NCBI GenBank assembly: GCA_030646695.1
Contig: JAUSLF010000030.1
Location: 1-64,000, forward strand
Source: Nitrosomonadaceae bacterium
GTDB taxonomy: Bacteria > Pseudomonadota > Gammaproteobacteria > Burkholderiales > Nitrosomonadaceae
Direction of reading: 5' to 3'
DNA length: 64,000 nucleotides
The notes under the pieces: model-generated
Told to the model about the DNA's origin: nothing
What the model saw: the letters and a program-made list of their open reading frames with translations, nothing else
Database searches by the model: none
Shown: in pieces, positions 17,072 through 26,633 of the stretch
Numbering within the stretch: position 1 is the stretch's first letter
How the letters are laid out: the number at the start of each line of letters is the position of its first letter
Translations under genes and position numbers: made by a program

Positions 17072-18294
17072 AACTGGTGTTCTGGCTGCTGGCGTTGTGC
17101 ATCGCGGCAGTGGCGGTGGCGCTCGCAGCTACATATAACAGCGGCTATGTGTTGTTGGTAGTGCAGCCTTATCGCATCGAACTGTCACTCAATCTGCTGC
17201 TGGCAATCCTGTTGGCGGTATTCCTGGTTGGTTATTTTGTGGTGCGGTTGATCGGCATCACCCTGCGGTTGCCGACGGAGATACGCGAATCGCGCCTGCA
17301 CCGCCGCCGTGAGAAAGCGCGCGCAGCGATGCTGGATGGGCTCAAGGCATTCTTTGAAGGGCGTTACGCCAAAGCCGAAAAATCTGCGGTTGCGGCACTG
17401 GAACTGAAAGAATCTCCTGCGATTAGTGCGATCAATGCAATTATCGCGGCGCGTTCCGCGCACGAACTGAGGGAATATTCCCGGCGCGATGAGTTTATTG
17501 CCGCGGCGGAGAATGATGCACCGCAAGAGATCGCATTACGGCTCGTCACTCAAGCCGAGCTGTTGCTGGATGAACGCCGCCCCAAAGAAGCGCTGCAAGT
17601 TTTGCAGAGCTTGCGTTCCGGAGGAGTGCGCCAGCACACTGCGGCGCTGCGGCTGGAATTGAAAGCCCAGCAGCAGTTGAAAAATTGGGATGCAGTGCTG
17701 GATCTGGTTGGTCAACTGGAACAACGCAACGCTTTCGACAGGACTCTGGCCGAGCAATTACGGCGCAATGCCCATCTGGAAAATCTAAAAAGCAAAGCAA
17801 TAAACCCGCAGTTGTTAAAGAACTACTGGCAGGCTATCCCTGCGGCAGAGAGAAAGGACAGCAGACTGGCCGCCGCCGCCGCCCATGCGCACATGGCGCT
17901 GGGCGAGTGCGTGACTGCTCACCAGATCATCGAACAAAGTCTGGACCAGCAATGGGATCCGGAACTTATCGGTCTTTATGCGGAATGCCTGGGGGAAGAT
18001 GCGATCAGGCAGATCAAGCGCGCCGAAGCGTGGCTCGAGTCCCACGCCAACGATGCCGGTTTGCTGCTTGCTCTCGGCAAACTTTGCTTCCATTGCGAGT
18101 TGTGGGGAAAAGCGCAAAACTATCTGGAAGCGAGCCTGTCGCTGGAGCCTGATCACCCGGCCCACATCATACTGGCACGGTTAAACGAGAGAATTGGCAA
18201 GCCTGAACTGGCAAAAGAGCATTACAACAAAGGGCAGGAACTGGTATTGAAGCACCTGGAAGTGTCCAGGGTGGGGACGCAGGTTAAAGTTTAG
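17068..18294 (+). CDS. hemY: HemY-type TPR membrane protein of the haem operon
   Basis: 408 aa. Two N-terminal membrane helices (residues about 4-22 and 40-62) are followed by RLPTEIRESRLHRRREKA, the HemY_N signature. A set of TPR-like helical repeats then runs to the C-terminus (LLLALGKLCFHCELWGKAQN, LEASLSLEPDHP). This is the proteobacterial HemY (COG3071), not the protoporphyrinogen oxidase of the same name. It is thought to act as a scaffold in late haem metabolism. It overlaps hemX by 4 bp, and its 3' end overlaps the convergent reductase gene by 11 bp. Confidence 0.9.
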   Translation: MKLVFWLLALCIAAVAVALAATYNSGYVLLVVQPYRIELSLNLLLAILLAVFLVGYFVVRLIGITLRLPTEIRESRLHRRREKARAAMLDGLKAFFEGRYAKAEKSAVAALELKESPAISAINAIIAARSAHELREYSRRDEFIAAAENDAPQEIALRLVTQAELLLDERRPKEALQVLQSLRSGGVRQHTAALRLELKAQQQLKNWDAVLDLVGQLEQRNAFDRTLAEQLRRNAHLENLKSKAINPQLLKNYWQAIPAAERKDSRLAAAAAHAHMALGECVTAHQIIEQSLDQQWDPELIGLYAECLGEDAIRQIKRAEAWLESHANDAGLLLALGKLCFHCELWGKAQNYLEASLSLEPDHPAHIILARLNERIGKPELAKEHYNKGQELVLKHLEVSRVGTQVKV

Positions 18295-19324
18295 GTTTGC
18301 TCGACGAAACAGTAAACATGTCGGAGAAAAATTCATCTTCCGGCAGGTTGCGTAATTGGGTGAAATCCTTGTGGGCCGCCGCCACCATTACCGGCGTACC
18401 GCAGGCATATACCTGATATCCGGCGAGACTGTCGAAATCCTGCAGTACCGCCTGGTGCACCAGGCCTTTTCGACCGCGCCAGTTATCTGCCGGCAGCGCT
18501 TCCGACAGCACCGGGATGAAAGTGAAATTGTCGTGCGCCTGTTGCCAGCTTCCCGCCAGTTCCGCCAGATAGAGACCGGCTTTGGTGCGGGCGCCCCAAT
18601 AGAGCACCATTTGCCGCTCGCTGCCGCGCATATTATCGCTGTGGAAGATATACTCGAGCATGCTTTTAACCGGTGCGAAGCCGGTGCCACCGGCGACAAA
18701 TATGATCGGTTTGTCCGAATCCTCGTGCAGGAAGAAGGTGCCAAGCGGTCCTTCAAAGCGCAGAATTTCCTTCTCCTTCATGGATGTGAACACGCGCTCA
18801 GAAAAGGTGCCGCCGGAATAGTTACGCACGTGCAGTTGCAGCAATTCATCGTCATGCGGCGCATTGGCTAGTGAGAAACTGCGGCGTTTGCCGTCTTTCA
18901 TCAGAATGTCGATATACTGCCCGGCGAGAAACTGCAGCCGTTCGTTGGTCGGAAGTTTCAGGGAAATAATCATCACGTCAGGTGCGGCCCGTTCCAGCCG
19001 GTGTACGCGGCACGGCAGGGTTCTGACGGCAATATCCTTGATCGCACCGATTTCGCGGGATTCGATCACCAGTTCCGACAACGGCAAGGCGCAGCAGAAC
19101 AAAGCCATGCCTGCCTGCTTTTCCGCATCAGTCAGTGTATCTGCGTTATGCCTGCCGAAATCAACCGTTCCCTGTATGATTTTGCCTTTGCAGCTGCCGC
19201 AAGCGCCGTTGCGGCAGCCGTAGGGCAGCGGAAAGCCTTGGTGCAGTGCGGCTTGCAGCACGGTTTCACCGGGTTCTGCAGTGAAAACGTGGCCGCTGGG
19301 CTGGATGGTGATTCGATACGACAT
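18284..19324 (-). CDS. 2Fe-2S ferredoxin / FAD / NAD(P)H reductase
   Basis: 346-aa electron-transfer protein. The N-terminal plant-type ferredoxin domain (about 1-90) carries GCRNGACGSCKGKI and the fourth Cys in MALFCCALP. The FAD domain has KRRSFSLANAP and the NAD domain has FVAGGTGFAPVKSML and VYACGTPVMV. Betaproteobacterial relatives are usually named CDP-6-deoxy-delta-3,4-glucoseen reductase, but no deoxysugar genes are nearby, so the substrate is unknown. The start MSYRITIQP is chosen because the 22 codons upstream do not belong to the family. Confidence 0.88.
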   Translation of the reverse strand: MSYRITIQPSGHVFTAEPGETVLQAALHQGFPLPYGCRNGACGSCKGKIIQGTVDFGRHNADTLTDAEKQAGMALFCCALPLSELVIESREIGAIKDIAVRTLPCRVHRLERAAPDVMIISLKLPTNERLQFLAGQYIDILMKDGKRRSFSLANAPHDDELLQLHVRNYSGGTFSERVFTSMKEKEILRFEGPLGTFFLHEDSDKPIIFVAGGTGFAPVKSMLEYIFHSDNMRGSERQMVLYWGARTKAGLYLAELAGSWQQAHDNFTFIPVLSEALPADNWRGRKGLVHQAVLQDFDSLAGYQVYACGTPVMVAAAHKDFTQLRNLPEDEFFSDMFTVSSSKPKL

Positions 19325-19377
19325 TGGCTTATAAACGCTGCAACAAAAATAACTGGCGGTCAATAAAATAGATTGGG

Positions 19378-20283
19378 ATGAAACGAACACTTTTAATCAT
19401 TGGTTGCGGCGACATCGCCTTGCGTACAGCGCCGCTGCTACAGGCCCACTACCGGCTGCTGGGGCTGTGCCGCAGAGCGGAAAACTGCCGTCAACTACGT
19501 TCGCACGGGATTACTCCAGTGTCCGGAGATCTCGACAATTCCAGGAGTCTCGCCAAGCTCGCGGGCATGGCTCACGCAGTGTTGCATCTGGCGCCACCAC
19601 CGGATCATGGCAGGCGCGATACGCGCACAGCCAATCTTCTGGCGGCACTGACAAAGCGCTCAAAAACAATAGAGCGAATGTTACCACAACAGCTAGTCTA
19701 CATCAGTACCAGCGGGGTATACGGCGATTGCGGTGGCGCATTGATAGATGAAACTCATCCGCTCAACCCGCAAACCGAGCGGGCCATGCGCCGGGCCGAC
19801 GCCGAGAGGCAGGTACGAGAGTGGGGGCAGCGCAATCGGGTGAACGTTTCGATCCTGCGCGTGCCAGGAATCTATGCCGCCGATCGCCTGCCGCTGGCCC
19901 GTTTACGGGAAGGCGTGCCGGCGCTGCTGCCGGAAGAGGATAGCTACACCAACCACGTTCATGCCGATGATCTTGCCGGGAGCGTTTTTGCCGCATTGCG
20001 CCACGCAAAGCCGGGGAGGATTTACCACGTCTGTGACGATTCACATCTGAAAATGGGCGAGTATTTTGATCTGGTGGCGGACCGGTTTGGTCTGCCGCAC
20101 CCGCCGCGCATCACCCGCGCCGAGGTCAATGGGCGCATATCGCCGGGCATGCTGTCGTTCATGCGAGAATCGCGGCGTCTGACGAACGCGCGCATGAAGC
20201 ATGAGTTGCATGTAAATCTGCGCTACCCGACTGTAGCCGTGGGCATTGCTGCGAGCGCAGCAATCAGCCCGGAAAGCAGGTAA
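19378..20283 (+). CDS. NAD-dependent epimerase/dehydratase (short-chain dehydrogenase fold)
   Basis: 301 aa with an extended-SDR layout. A Gly-rich nucleotide motif lies at the N-terminus (LLIIGCGDIALRTAPLL). YISTSGVYGDCGG supplies the catalytic Ser/Tyr region, but the classical YxxxK is not obvious. RVPGIYAADRLPL and NHVHADDLAG belong to the C-terminal half. It resembles the YeeZ group of sugar-nucleotide epimerase-like proteins whose substrate is unknown. It is divergent from the reductase gene (53 bp between starts), and cutA follows. Confidence 0.83.
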   Translation: MKRTLLIIGCGDIALRTAPLLQAHYRLLGLCRRAENCRQLRSHGITPVSGDLDNSRSLAKLAGMAHAVLHLAPPPDHGRRDTRTANLLAALTKRSKTIERMLPQQLVYISTSGVYGDCGGALIDETHPLNPQTERAMRRADAERQVREWGQRNRVNVSILRVPGIYAADRLPLARLREGVPALLPEEDSYTNHVHADDLAGSVFAALRHAKPGRIYHVCDDSHLKMGEYFDLVADRFGLPHPPRITRAEVNGRISPGMLSFMRESRRLTNARMKHELHVNLRYPTVAVGIAASAAISPESR

Positions 20284-20332
20284 AATCCTGCCTGCCGGTT
20301 TAACTGGTACCAACTGCCCGATAGTCAGTCCG

Positions 20333-20665
20333 ATGGAACCCATACTCGTCATTACCAATTTTCCCGATAGGGCGAGCGCTTTGGCGCTTGCGCAAAAACT
20401 GGTTGATGAACGGCTGGCTGCATGCGTTAACGTACTGGCTGACTGCACTTCTGTCTATCGCTGGCAAGAAAAAATCGAGAATGCCAGCGAGGTGCCGGTA
20501 TTAATCAAGACTCTGGCGCAGCATTATCCTCGAGTGGAGCAGGCGGTGAAGGCGATGCACCCTTACGAACTCCCGGAAATTATTGCTGTCCCAATAAGCA
20601 ACGGCTTACCCGCTTATATGCAATGGATGGCTGGTGAAATGCTGGCACTTCCGGATAAAACATGA
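20333..20665 (+). CDS. cutA: Divalent-ion tolerance protein CutA
   Basis: 110-aa trimeric PII-like protein, linked in the literature to copper/divalent-cation tolerance. Motifs seen: VITNFPDRASALALAQKLVD, ERLAACVNVL, SVYRWQEKIENASEVPVLIK T, and HPYELPEIIAVPI. The frame is open 29 codons further upstream, but the ATG at 20333 matches the family start. It overlaps dsbD by 4 bp, the common cutA-dsbD arrangement. Confidence 0.94.
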   Translation: MEPILVITNFPDRASALALAQKLVDERLAACVNVLADCTSVYRWQEKIENASEVPVLIKTLAQHYPRVEQAVKAMHPYELPEIIAVPISNGLPAYMQWMAGEMLALPDKT

Positions 20666-22614
20666 ACAGAATCGCATTACCTATGCGCCTGCCCCGCTAC
20701 TTATTATTGCTGCTTTGTGTCGTCAGCATCAATGCTTTCGCCGAAGAGAAGAAATCTTTCAATCTGCTGTCCGGATTGCAGCAACTCGGTGCAAACCTTG
20801 GTCAGAACGAAGAAGAACTGTTGCCGCCGGACCAGGCTTTCAAACTTACGGTCAGGGTACGTGACGCGAATACGCTGATAGCGGATTTTGCGCCGGCAAA
20901 AAATTATTACCTTTATCGCGACAAAATAGCATTCAAGCCACAAGACAGCGAGACATTTATTGAAAGAATCTCGCTGCCCCAAGGGGAGATGAAAAGTGAT
21001 CTGACCTTCGGTCAAGTTGAGGTTTTTCACAAACCGTTCCAAGCGATAATTTCCCTGAAGCGCGTGGCGTCGGCAACGAACCAGTTGACTCTTGCCGCCA
21101 CCTATCAAGGCTGCAACGAACCGATAGGTGTTTGTTACGCTCCCATCAGCAAGGTAATCGAACTGACGCTGCCGGCTGCGCGCGCCGTGGTCGGGGCAGT
21201 AGCCGAGGCGGTCAGCAATGATGCGACTGCTGCCAGGCCAGACGCTACTGCGGAACTGTTCCAGTCCCCAGCCAGATCTCCCGGGATTGAGACAGAATCG
21301 AACAGAATCGACCAGATGTTCGAAAGCGGTAGTTTCTGGCTGATTCTGACCGGTTTTTTTGGCATCGGTCTGCTGCTTTCATTTACGCCCTGCGTGTTTC
21401 CGATGTTTCCTATCCTGTCAGGGATCATTGCGAACAGAGGGCAGCATATCACCAAGACTCACGGTTTTATTTTAGCGCTGGCCTATGTCATGGGGATGGC
21501 GCTCACTTACGCCGCTGCCGGCGTGGCAGCTGGGCTTTCCGGCGCAATGCTGTCTGCAACCCTGCAAAACGCCTGGGTGCTGGGAACATTCGCGCTGGTA
21601 TTCATCGTGCTGGCTTTTTCCATGTTTGGTTTTTATGAACTGCAATTGCCGGGTTTTCTCCAGAGCAAGCTCTCCGAAGAGGCGGGGCATCTGAAGGGTG
21701 GACATTTAACCAGTGTATTCGGTATGGGCGCACTGTCCGCACTGATAGTCGGGCCTTGTGTCGCAGCACCGCTGGCCGGGGCATTACTGTACATCAGCCA
21801 GACACGGGATGTGGTGCTGGGCGGTTCGGCGCTGTTTGTCATGGCCCTGGGCATGGGTGTGCCACTGCTGCTGTTGGGTGCATCCGCCGGAGCACTGCTG
21901 CCCAAAGCAGGTCCCTGGATGGAATCAGTCAAGCGCTTTTTTGGCGTGCTGCTGCTGGGGGTGGCGATCTGGCTGATATCGCCGGTGATTCCGGCAGTGG
22001 TGCATATGCTGCTGTGGGCGGTGCTGCTGATCGTCTCCGCCATATATCTGCACGCCGTTGACCCATTGCCGCCAGCGGCTTCCGGTTTGCGCAAATTCCT
22101 GAAAGGACTGGGCCTGATCGCACTATTAACCGGCGTGGCCATGCTGATAGGGGTTCTGTCGGGCGGGCGTGACATTCTGCAGCCTCTCTCAAAATTAAAT
22201 ATCTCCAGCGCCGGTGCGGTAGAGGCAGGCAAAGTGAATACCAGTGAGGCGCGGCATTTACCATTCCAGCGGGTAAAATCGATAGCCGAACTTGACCAGC
22301 ACATCCTGCAGTCGCGGGACAAATACGTGATGGTGGACTTTTATGCCGACTGGTGTATTTCGTGCAAGGAAATGGAGCGCTTCACGTTTACCGACGCCAG
22401 GGTACAGTCGCGGCTGAAAGACGTAGTATTGCTGCAGGTAGATGTCACCGCCGGCACGCCCGATGATATGGCGCTGCTCAAACGCTTCAAACTGTTTGGT
22501 CCGCCTGGCATCCTGTTCATTGATCAGCAAGGGCGTGAAATTCCAGGTGTCAGACTGATTGGTTATCAGAACGCAGAAAGTTTTCTCGCAGTACTCAATG
22601 CGCTACTGGTCTGA
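20662..22614 (+). CDS. dsbD: Thiol:disulfide interchange protein DsbD
   Basis: Transfers reducing power from cytoplasmic thioredoxin across the inner membrane to periplasmic thiol proteins. 650 aa: signal peptide to about residue 28, periplasmic alpha domain with Cys in YQGCNEPIGVCYAP, eight-helix membrane domain (about 220-480) with Cys in TPCVFPMFPILSG and VGPCVAAPLAG, and a C-terminal thioredoxin domain with ADWCISCKEME. All three redox Cys pairs are present. A TlpA-type thioredoxin gene follows directly and is a likely partner. Confidence 0.95.
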   Translation: MNRIALPMRLPRYLLLLLCVVSINAFAEEKKSFNLLSGLQQLGANLGQNEEELLPPDQAFKLTVRVRDANTLIADFAPAKNYYLYRDKIAFKPQDSETFIERISLPQGEMKSDLTFGQVEVFHKPFQAIISLKRVASATNQLTLAATYQGCNEPIGVCYAPISKVIELTLPAARAVVGAVAEAVSNDATAARPDATAELFQSPARSPGIETESNRIDQMFESGSFWLILTGFFGIGLLLSFTPCVFPMFPILSGIIANRGQHITKTHGFILALAYVMGMALTYAAAGVAAGLSGAMLSATLQNAWVLGTFALVFIVLAFSMFGFYELQLPGFLQSKLSEEAGHLKGGHLTSVFGMGALSALIVGPCVAAPLAGALLYISQTRDVVLGGSALFVMALGMGVPLLLLGASAGALLPKAGPWMESVKRFFGVLLLGVAIWLISPVIPAVVHMLLWAVLLIVSAIYLHAVDPLPPAASGLRKFLKGLGLIALLTGVAMLIGVLSGGRDILQPLSKLNISSAGAVEAGKVNTSEARHLPFQRVKSIAELDQHILQSRDKYVMVDFYADWCISCKEMERFTFTDARVQSRLKDVVLLQVDVTAGTPDDMALLKRFKLFGPPGILFIDQQGREIPGVRLIGYQNAESFLAVLNALLV

Positions 22615-23166
22615 ATGACGAAATTAAAGCAGATGCTATTGTATGCGGGTATCGCGGCATTTGCCGTGACTGCCGGTTTCCTGCTACGGGGTCAGATGAT
22701 AGGCAGCAATTCTCAGCCTGCGGCTGCGGCAGGCAGCGCGAATAAAGGAGCGGAAACGATACTCGCCGCTAGCCTGCCTGACCTGCAAGGCACGAGTCAG
22801 GCTATTTCACAGTGGCGTGGCAAAGTTCTGGTGGTTAATTTCTGGGCGACCTGGTGCGAACCATGCCGCAAGGAAATCCCAGAATTCATTGAGCTTCAGG
22901 AGCAATTCCGCGATCAGGGATTACTTTTTATCGGCATCGCCGTGGATCAACGGGAAAAGGCAGCGGCTTTCAGTAAAGACATCGGCATCAATTACCCGGT
23001 GCTGACAGGGGGCATGGAAGCCATGGCGCTAGCCGAAGCAGCAGGAAACAAGCAGGGAGCGCTGCCTTTTACCGTCGTTATCGACCGTAGTGGAAAAATC
23101 ACCGGCACCCATCTGGGTCTCCTCAGTCGCAGCAAGCTGGAGGCGATGTTCAAACCCCTGCTGTAG
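22615..23166 (+). CDS. TlpA/ResA-family membrane-anchored thioredoxin
   Basis: 183 aa. An N-terminal signal anchor (residues about 6-27) is followed by a periplasmic thioredoxin fold with NFWATWCEPCRKEIPEFIEL. The cis-Pro is in GALPFTVVIDRSG. The CEPC active site is typical of TlpA/ResA proteins that reduce apocytochromes or copper proteins. The ATG begins right after the dsbD stop (no gap), so it is probably co-translated with DsbD, which would keep it reduced. Confidence 0.92.
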   Translation: MTKLKQMLLYAGIAAFAVTAGFLLRGQMIGSNSQPAAAAGSANKGAETILAASLPDLQGTSQAISQWRGKVLVVNFWATWCEPCRKEIPEFIELQEQFRDQGLLFIGIAVDQREKAAAFSKDIGINYPVLTGGMEAMALAEAAGNKQGALPFTVVIDRSGKITGTHLGLLSRSKLEAMFKPLL

Positions 23167-23250
23167 GTAGGGGTCAACCCAGTTCAACACATCACGGCGC
23201 TGCAGGGTTATCCGGATTCGTGACCATATCGGATCAGACAATCAGGATAT

Positions 23251-23751
23251 TCAGCGGGCTTTGTGACCGCGAGCTTTTGTAAGACTCCACGAGAACTCGC
23301 GGGTGCCGTCGGATATGAGTGCCACTGAAAGCGCGCCCTTGGTAAGTGGTTGCACGGTCACATCGATGTTGTATTCTCTCGTGATCAGAGGCGATCCGGC
23401 AGGTATCGGGGTGAGAAGAATGGTGACTTGCGTGACGGTGTAATCACTGTTGCCGTTGTAGATACTGCCGCTGAAAATGCCGTAGCCAAAGCCACCGTCG
23501 GTGTCGAGTTTGCCGAGTGCTTCGGCTGTCAGATTTTCGTCTTCTGGTACTTTCCCCGGGAGTTTTTCGCGGCAGGAACTTACGGCTTCGCGGGCAGCCA
23601 GGTCGCCGACTGCCTTGTTGGTAGCCGCCAGCACGCATTGGTCATAATTGACCGGATCAGGCTGGCTGGCGATAGACAGGGCCGGTGAGATCAAGAGCGC
23701 CACAGCGGACAGAATCAGGGGCACCAAGGTTGCTTTGTGTTCCGTTCCCAT
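23251..23751 (-). CDS. Exported protein of unknown function with a Cys pair
   Basis: 166 aa with a Sec signal peptide (hydrophobic stretch about 9-27, cleavage near SIASQ). The mature protein begins with YDQCVLAATNKAVGDLAAR and ends that helix with AVSSCREKL. Two Cys spaced about 20 residues apart on a helical hairpin recur in small exported proteobacterial proteins. The rest is a Thr/Val/Ser-rich beta domain with a basic C-terminus. It starts 4 bp after the DUF2490 gene with no ribosome-binding site of its own, so translation is probably coupled. Not recognised beyond this. Confidence 0.7.
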   Translation of the reverse strand: MGTEHKATLVPLILSAVALLISPALSIASQPDPVNYDQCVLAATNKAVGDLAAREAVSSCREKLPGKVPEDENLTAEALGKLDTDGGFGYGIFSGSIYNGNSDYTVTQVTILLTPIPAGSPLITREYNIDVTVQPLTKGALSVALISDGTREFSWSLTKARGHKAR

Positions 23752-23755
23752 TTTT

Positions 23756-24481
23756 TTAGAAATTGAGAAATAAATTAACCGATAGAATATGATCCATCAG
23801 ATTAGGGCCGCGCTTGTTAAGATAATGGTTCATATAACCGATCTCAGTTCTGGCGTTTTTATTAATGGTATAAGCCACTCCTGCAAACGCTCTATTGTTA
23901 TCGAAACCAGTTCGAGGTCCCCAGCTGGCTTCGTTCATGCTGACAAAAAACTCATCTTGTAGCACCAAGCCAAAACCTGGTGCCTGAGGCAGCGGCATCA
24001 ATATTCTAACTAGTTGCCGATAACGATAAGCAGTATCGTCACTCTGCCAGGGCGAAAAACGCTGTTCCATACGGCTACGAGCGGTGAGTGTGCCGAACGA
24101 GAATCTATCAGCCCACAATGCTTGCTGCCAGATTCGTTGTTCGTCGAACGGTGTATTGGTAAACGGTTGTGCGGTGGGGGCCCAGGCATAACCCAGCCAG
24201 ACACTGGTGGTTCTATGAACTTGATAGCCGATACCGGGACGTATCAAGGCCTGAGAAAATTGCGATGTGTTCTCACCAAAACGTCCCTGTCCTTCCATCC
24301 ACCATCTGAATTTCTCCAGTTTTGGATTTTTGAAACCTAGAGATTCAAACTTGCCGGTAGCCGTAACATTGCCCCAAGTTTGGAAGTCTTGTATATCATT
24401 ATCTTGATGAGCAGCTATGGGGCCCGAGAGCATCAGACCAGACGCTGCCAATAGCGCGAGAATTTTTTGTTTATTTAGCAC
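23756..24481 (-). CDS. DUF2490 outer-membrane beta-barrel protein
   Basis: 241 aa starting at GTG with GGGGAG upstream. It has a signal peptide to about residue 25 (ending PIAAHQ). The mature part is made of alternating amphipathic strands rich in Trp/Tyr/Phe (TSVWLGYAWAP, RYRQLVRILM, RTEIGYMNHYL) and ends in Phe, the usual outer-membrane insertion signal. This matches the DUF2490 family, whose role is not known. It forms a two-gene unit with the exported protein downstream. Confidence 0.8.
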   Translation of the reverse strand: MLNKQKILALLAASGLMLSGPIAAHQDNDIQDFQTWGNVTATGKFESLGFKNPKLEKFRWWMEGQGRFGENTSQFSQALIRPGIGYQVHRTTSVWLGYAWAPTAQPFTNTPFDEQRIWQQALWADRFSFGTLTARSRMEQRFSPWQSDDTAYRYRQLVRILMPLPQAPGFGLVLQDEFFVSMNEASWGPRTGFDNNRAFAGVAYTINKNARTEIGYMNHYLNKRGPNLMDHILSVNLFLNF

Positions 24482-24790
24482 TTAACTCCCCTTTACTAGG
24501 TGTGTAATTAGGTTCTTGAAATTAAATTACAGAAATCTCAACTATTCCTCGCGTGCGATCCCTTGGCTCTACAGGATGAAGAGCCGGCGCGGCTAGACAA
24601 CAGGTGCAAGTACAATTATTCCAGTTACAGTGATTACTGGTTGCTGATCTTCGGGCCGCTATAGGCAGCCAATCCCGACTAAAAAAGTGGAGTATTGCGC
24701 CACGGTGGGCAAACTAACATGGCGTAAGTGAAAAAAGTGTCATACAGAAGTGAAGTGTTTGTGAAGTATGGGTGCTGCCGGGAAGATTCC
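24482..24790 (-). other. Intergenic region between the DUF2490 gene and glnS
   Basis: About 309 bp without a supported gene. It must hold the promoter of the DUF2490 operon and the 3' end signal of glnS, but no clear hairpin with a T-run was found. Confidence 0.4.
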
Positions 24791-26497
24791 TTAAGTACTT
24801 TTCCCCCATGAATCACGCAATGTTACCGCACGGTTGAACACGGGCTTGCCCGGTTTTGTCTCCACGCGGTCAGCGATAAAGTAACCATGGCGCTCAAACT
24901 GGAACAGTTCTTCCGGTTGGACCTCGCTGAGTACAGATTCCAGGTAGGCGGAGATGATTTCCTTCGAGTGTGGATTGAGGAATGCCCTATAGTCCTTGCC
25001 GCCCGCATCAGGATGGGGATCGGAGAATAGTCGGTCGAACAGCCGCACTTCGGCTGGGTGCGCATGGCTGGCCGAAAGCCAATGGATGTTGCCCTTGACC
25101 TTGCGTGTTTCCGCGCCTGCTGTACCGCTCTTGGTGTCAGGGTCATAGGTGCAATGAATTTCCTCAATTTCACCGCTGGCGCCCTTCACCACATTGACGC
25201 ACTTCACGATGTAGGCATAACGCAAACGCACTTCTGCGCCGGGTGAAAGACGGAAGTAGCCTTTGGCAGGTATTTCCATGAAGTCGTCGTGTTCGATGTA
25301 GATGATTCTTGACAGGGGTACGGCACGCTTTCCCCATTCAGGTTTTTGCGGATGGTTGGGGGCGAGGCATTCCTCCTCGCTGTCTTTCGGGTAATTGTCG
25401 ATGATGAGTTTCAGCGGCTTCAACACGGCGATGCGGCGCGGCGCGCGTTCGTTCAAATCCTGGCGCAAGCAATCTTCCAGCACGCTCATGTCTATCCATG
25501 AATCGGCTTTGCTGACACCGATGCGCTCGGCGAACAGGCGGATGGATTCGGGCGTATAACCACGACGGCGTACCCCCACCAAGGTATTCATGCGCGGATC
25601 ATCCCAGCCCTCCACGAAACCGCCCGCCACCAGTTCCATCAACTTGCGTTTGCTCGTCACGGTGTAGGTGAGATTCAACCGGGCAAATTCGATTTGCTGT
25701 GGATGGCAGGGAACCACATCTTGCAGTTGATCCAGCACCCAATCGTAGAGCGGGCGGTGATCCTCAAATTCCAGCGTGCAAATAGAGTGGGTAATGTTCT
25801 CCAGCGCATCGGAAATGCAGTGGGTGTAATCGTACATCGGGTAGATGCACCACTTGTCGCCGGTGCGGTGATGATGAGCGCGGCGGATGCGGTAAATGAC
25901 CGGGTCGCGCAAGTTGATATTGGGAGAGGACATGTCGATTTTGGCGCGCAGCACGTGGGCGCCATCGGCGAACTCTCCTGCTTTCATGCGGCGAAACAGG
26001 TCGAGGTTTTCCGCGATGCTGCGCTCACGGTACGGACTGTTCTCGCCGGCCTCGGTCAGGGTGCCGCGCAGCGCGCGGATCTCCTCGGCAGTGAGGCTGT
26101 CCACATAGGCTTGACCCCGGTTGATAAGGTGTTCGGCGAATTCATACAGTTTGTCGAAATAGTCGGAAGCGTAATGAAGGTTCCGTCCCCAGTCGAAGCC
26201 GAGCCATTTGACCGACTCGAGTATCGCATCGACGTATTCCTGTTCTTCTTTCTCCGGGTTGGTGTCGTCAAAGCGCAGATGGCAGACGCCGCCGTAATCA
26301 CGAGCAAGACCGAAATTGAGGCAGATGCTCTTGGCATGGCCGATGTGCAGGTAGCCGTTTGGCTCAGGTGGAAACCGGGTTTCCACGCGCCCGCCCCACT
26401 TGCCGATGCGATTATCCTCGTCGATGATGTTGCGGATGAAATTGGCAGCAGGCGCAATCGGGGCGATGGGTTGGGTGATTACAGGTGTGTCTTTCAA
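24791..26497 (-). CDS. glnS: Glutaminyl-tRNA synthetase
   Basis: Class I synthetase charging tRNA-Gln. Signature [20 protein letters not shown] (HIGH-type), [11 protein letters not shown], and the KMSKS-type [11 protein letters not shown] are present. The frame is open to an ATG at 26647, but that would overlap the divergent birA start, and the first 50 residues do not resemble GlnRS. The first plausible start inside is a TTG at 26497 ([10 protein letters not shown]), giving 568 aa, close to family length. The start codon is therefore inferred. Confidence 0.93.
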   Translation of the reverse strand: MKDTPVITQPIAPIAPAANFIRNIIDEDNRIGKWGGRVETRFPPEPNGYLHIGHAKSICLNFGLARDYGGVCHLRFDDTNPEKEEQEYVDAILESVKWLGFDWGRNLHYASDYFDKLYEFAEHLINRGQAYVDSLTAEEIRALRGTLTEAGENSPYRERSIAENLDLFRRMKAGEFADGAHVLRAKIDMSSPNINLRDPVIYRIRRAHHHRTGDKWCIYPMYDYTHCISDALENITHSICTLEFEDHRPLYDWVLDQLQDVVPCHPQQIEFARLNLTYTVTSKRKLMELVAGGFVEGWDDPRMNTLVGVRRRGYTPESIRLFAERIGVSKADSWIDMSVLEDCLRQDLNERAPRRIAVLKPLKLIIDNYPKDSEEECLAPNHPQKPEWGKRAVPLSRIIYIEHDDFMEIPAKGYFRLSPGAEVRLRYAYIVKCVNVVKGASGEIEEIHCTYDPDTKSGTAGAETRKVKGNIHWLSASHAHPAEVRLFDRLFSDPHPDAGGKDYRAFLNPHSKEIISAYLESVLSEVQPEELFQFERHGYFIADRVETKPGKPVFNRAVTLRDSWGKST

Positions 26498-26633
26498 GTT
26501 GGTTTCTCGTGAGGTAATTCGCCATGCATGGCGCAGCACATTATATAATGACCAGCCATTCAGATTCAGTGCGAATAAGAGTCTATATTGGAACAGTTGC
26601 ACCCGTGATTCCAACACTTGCCGATAATTTGCC

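Noticed and set aside
25694-26512. 272-codon plus-strand frame opposite glnS
   Set aside because: Antisense to a complete glutaminyl-tRNA synthetase; no independent support.
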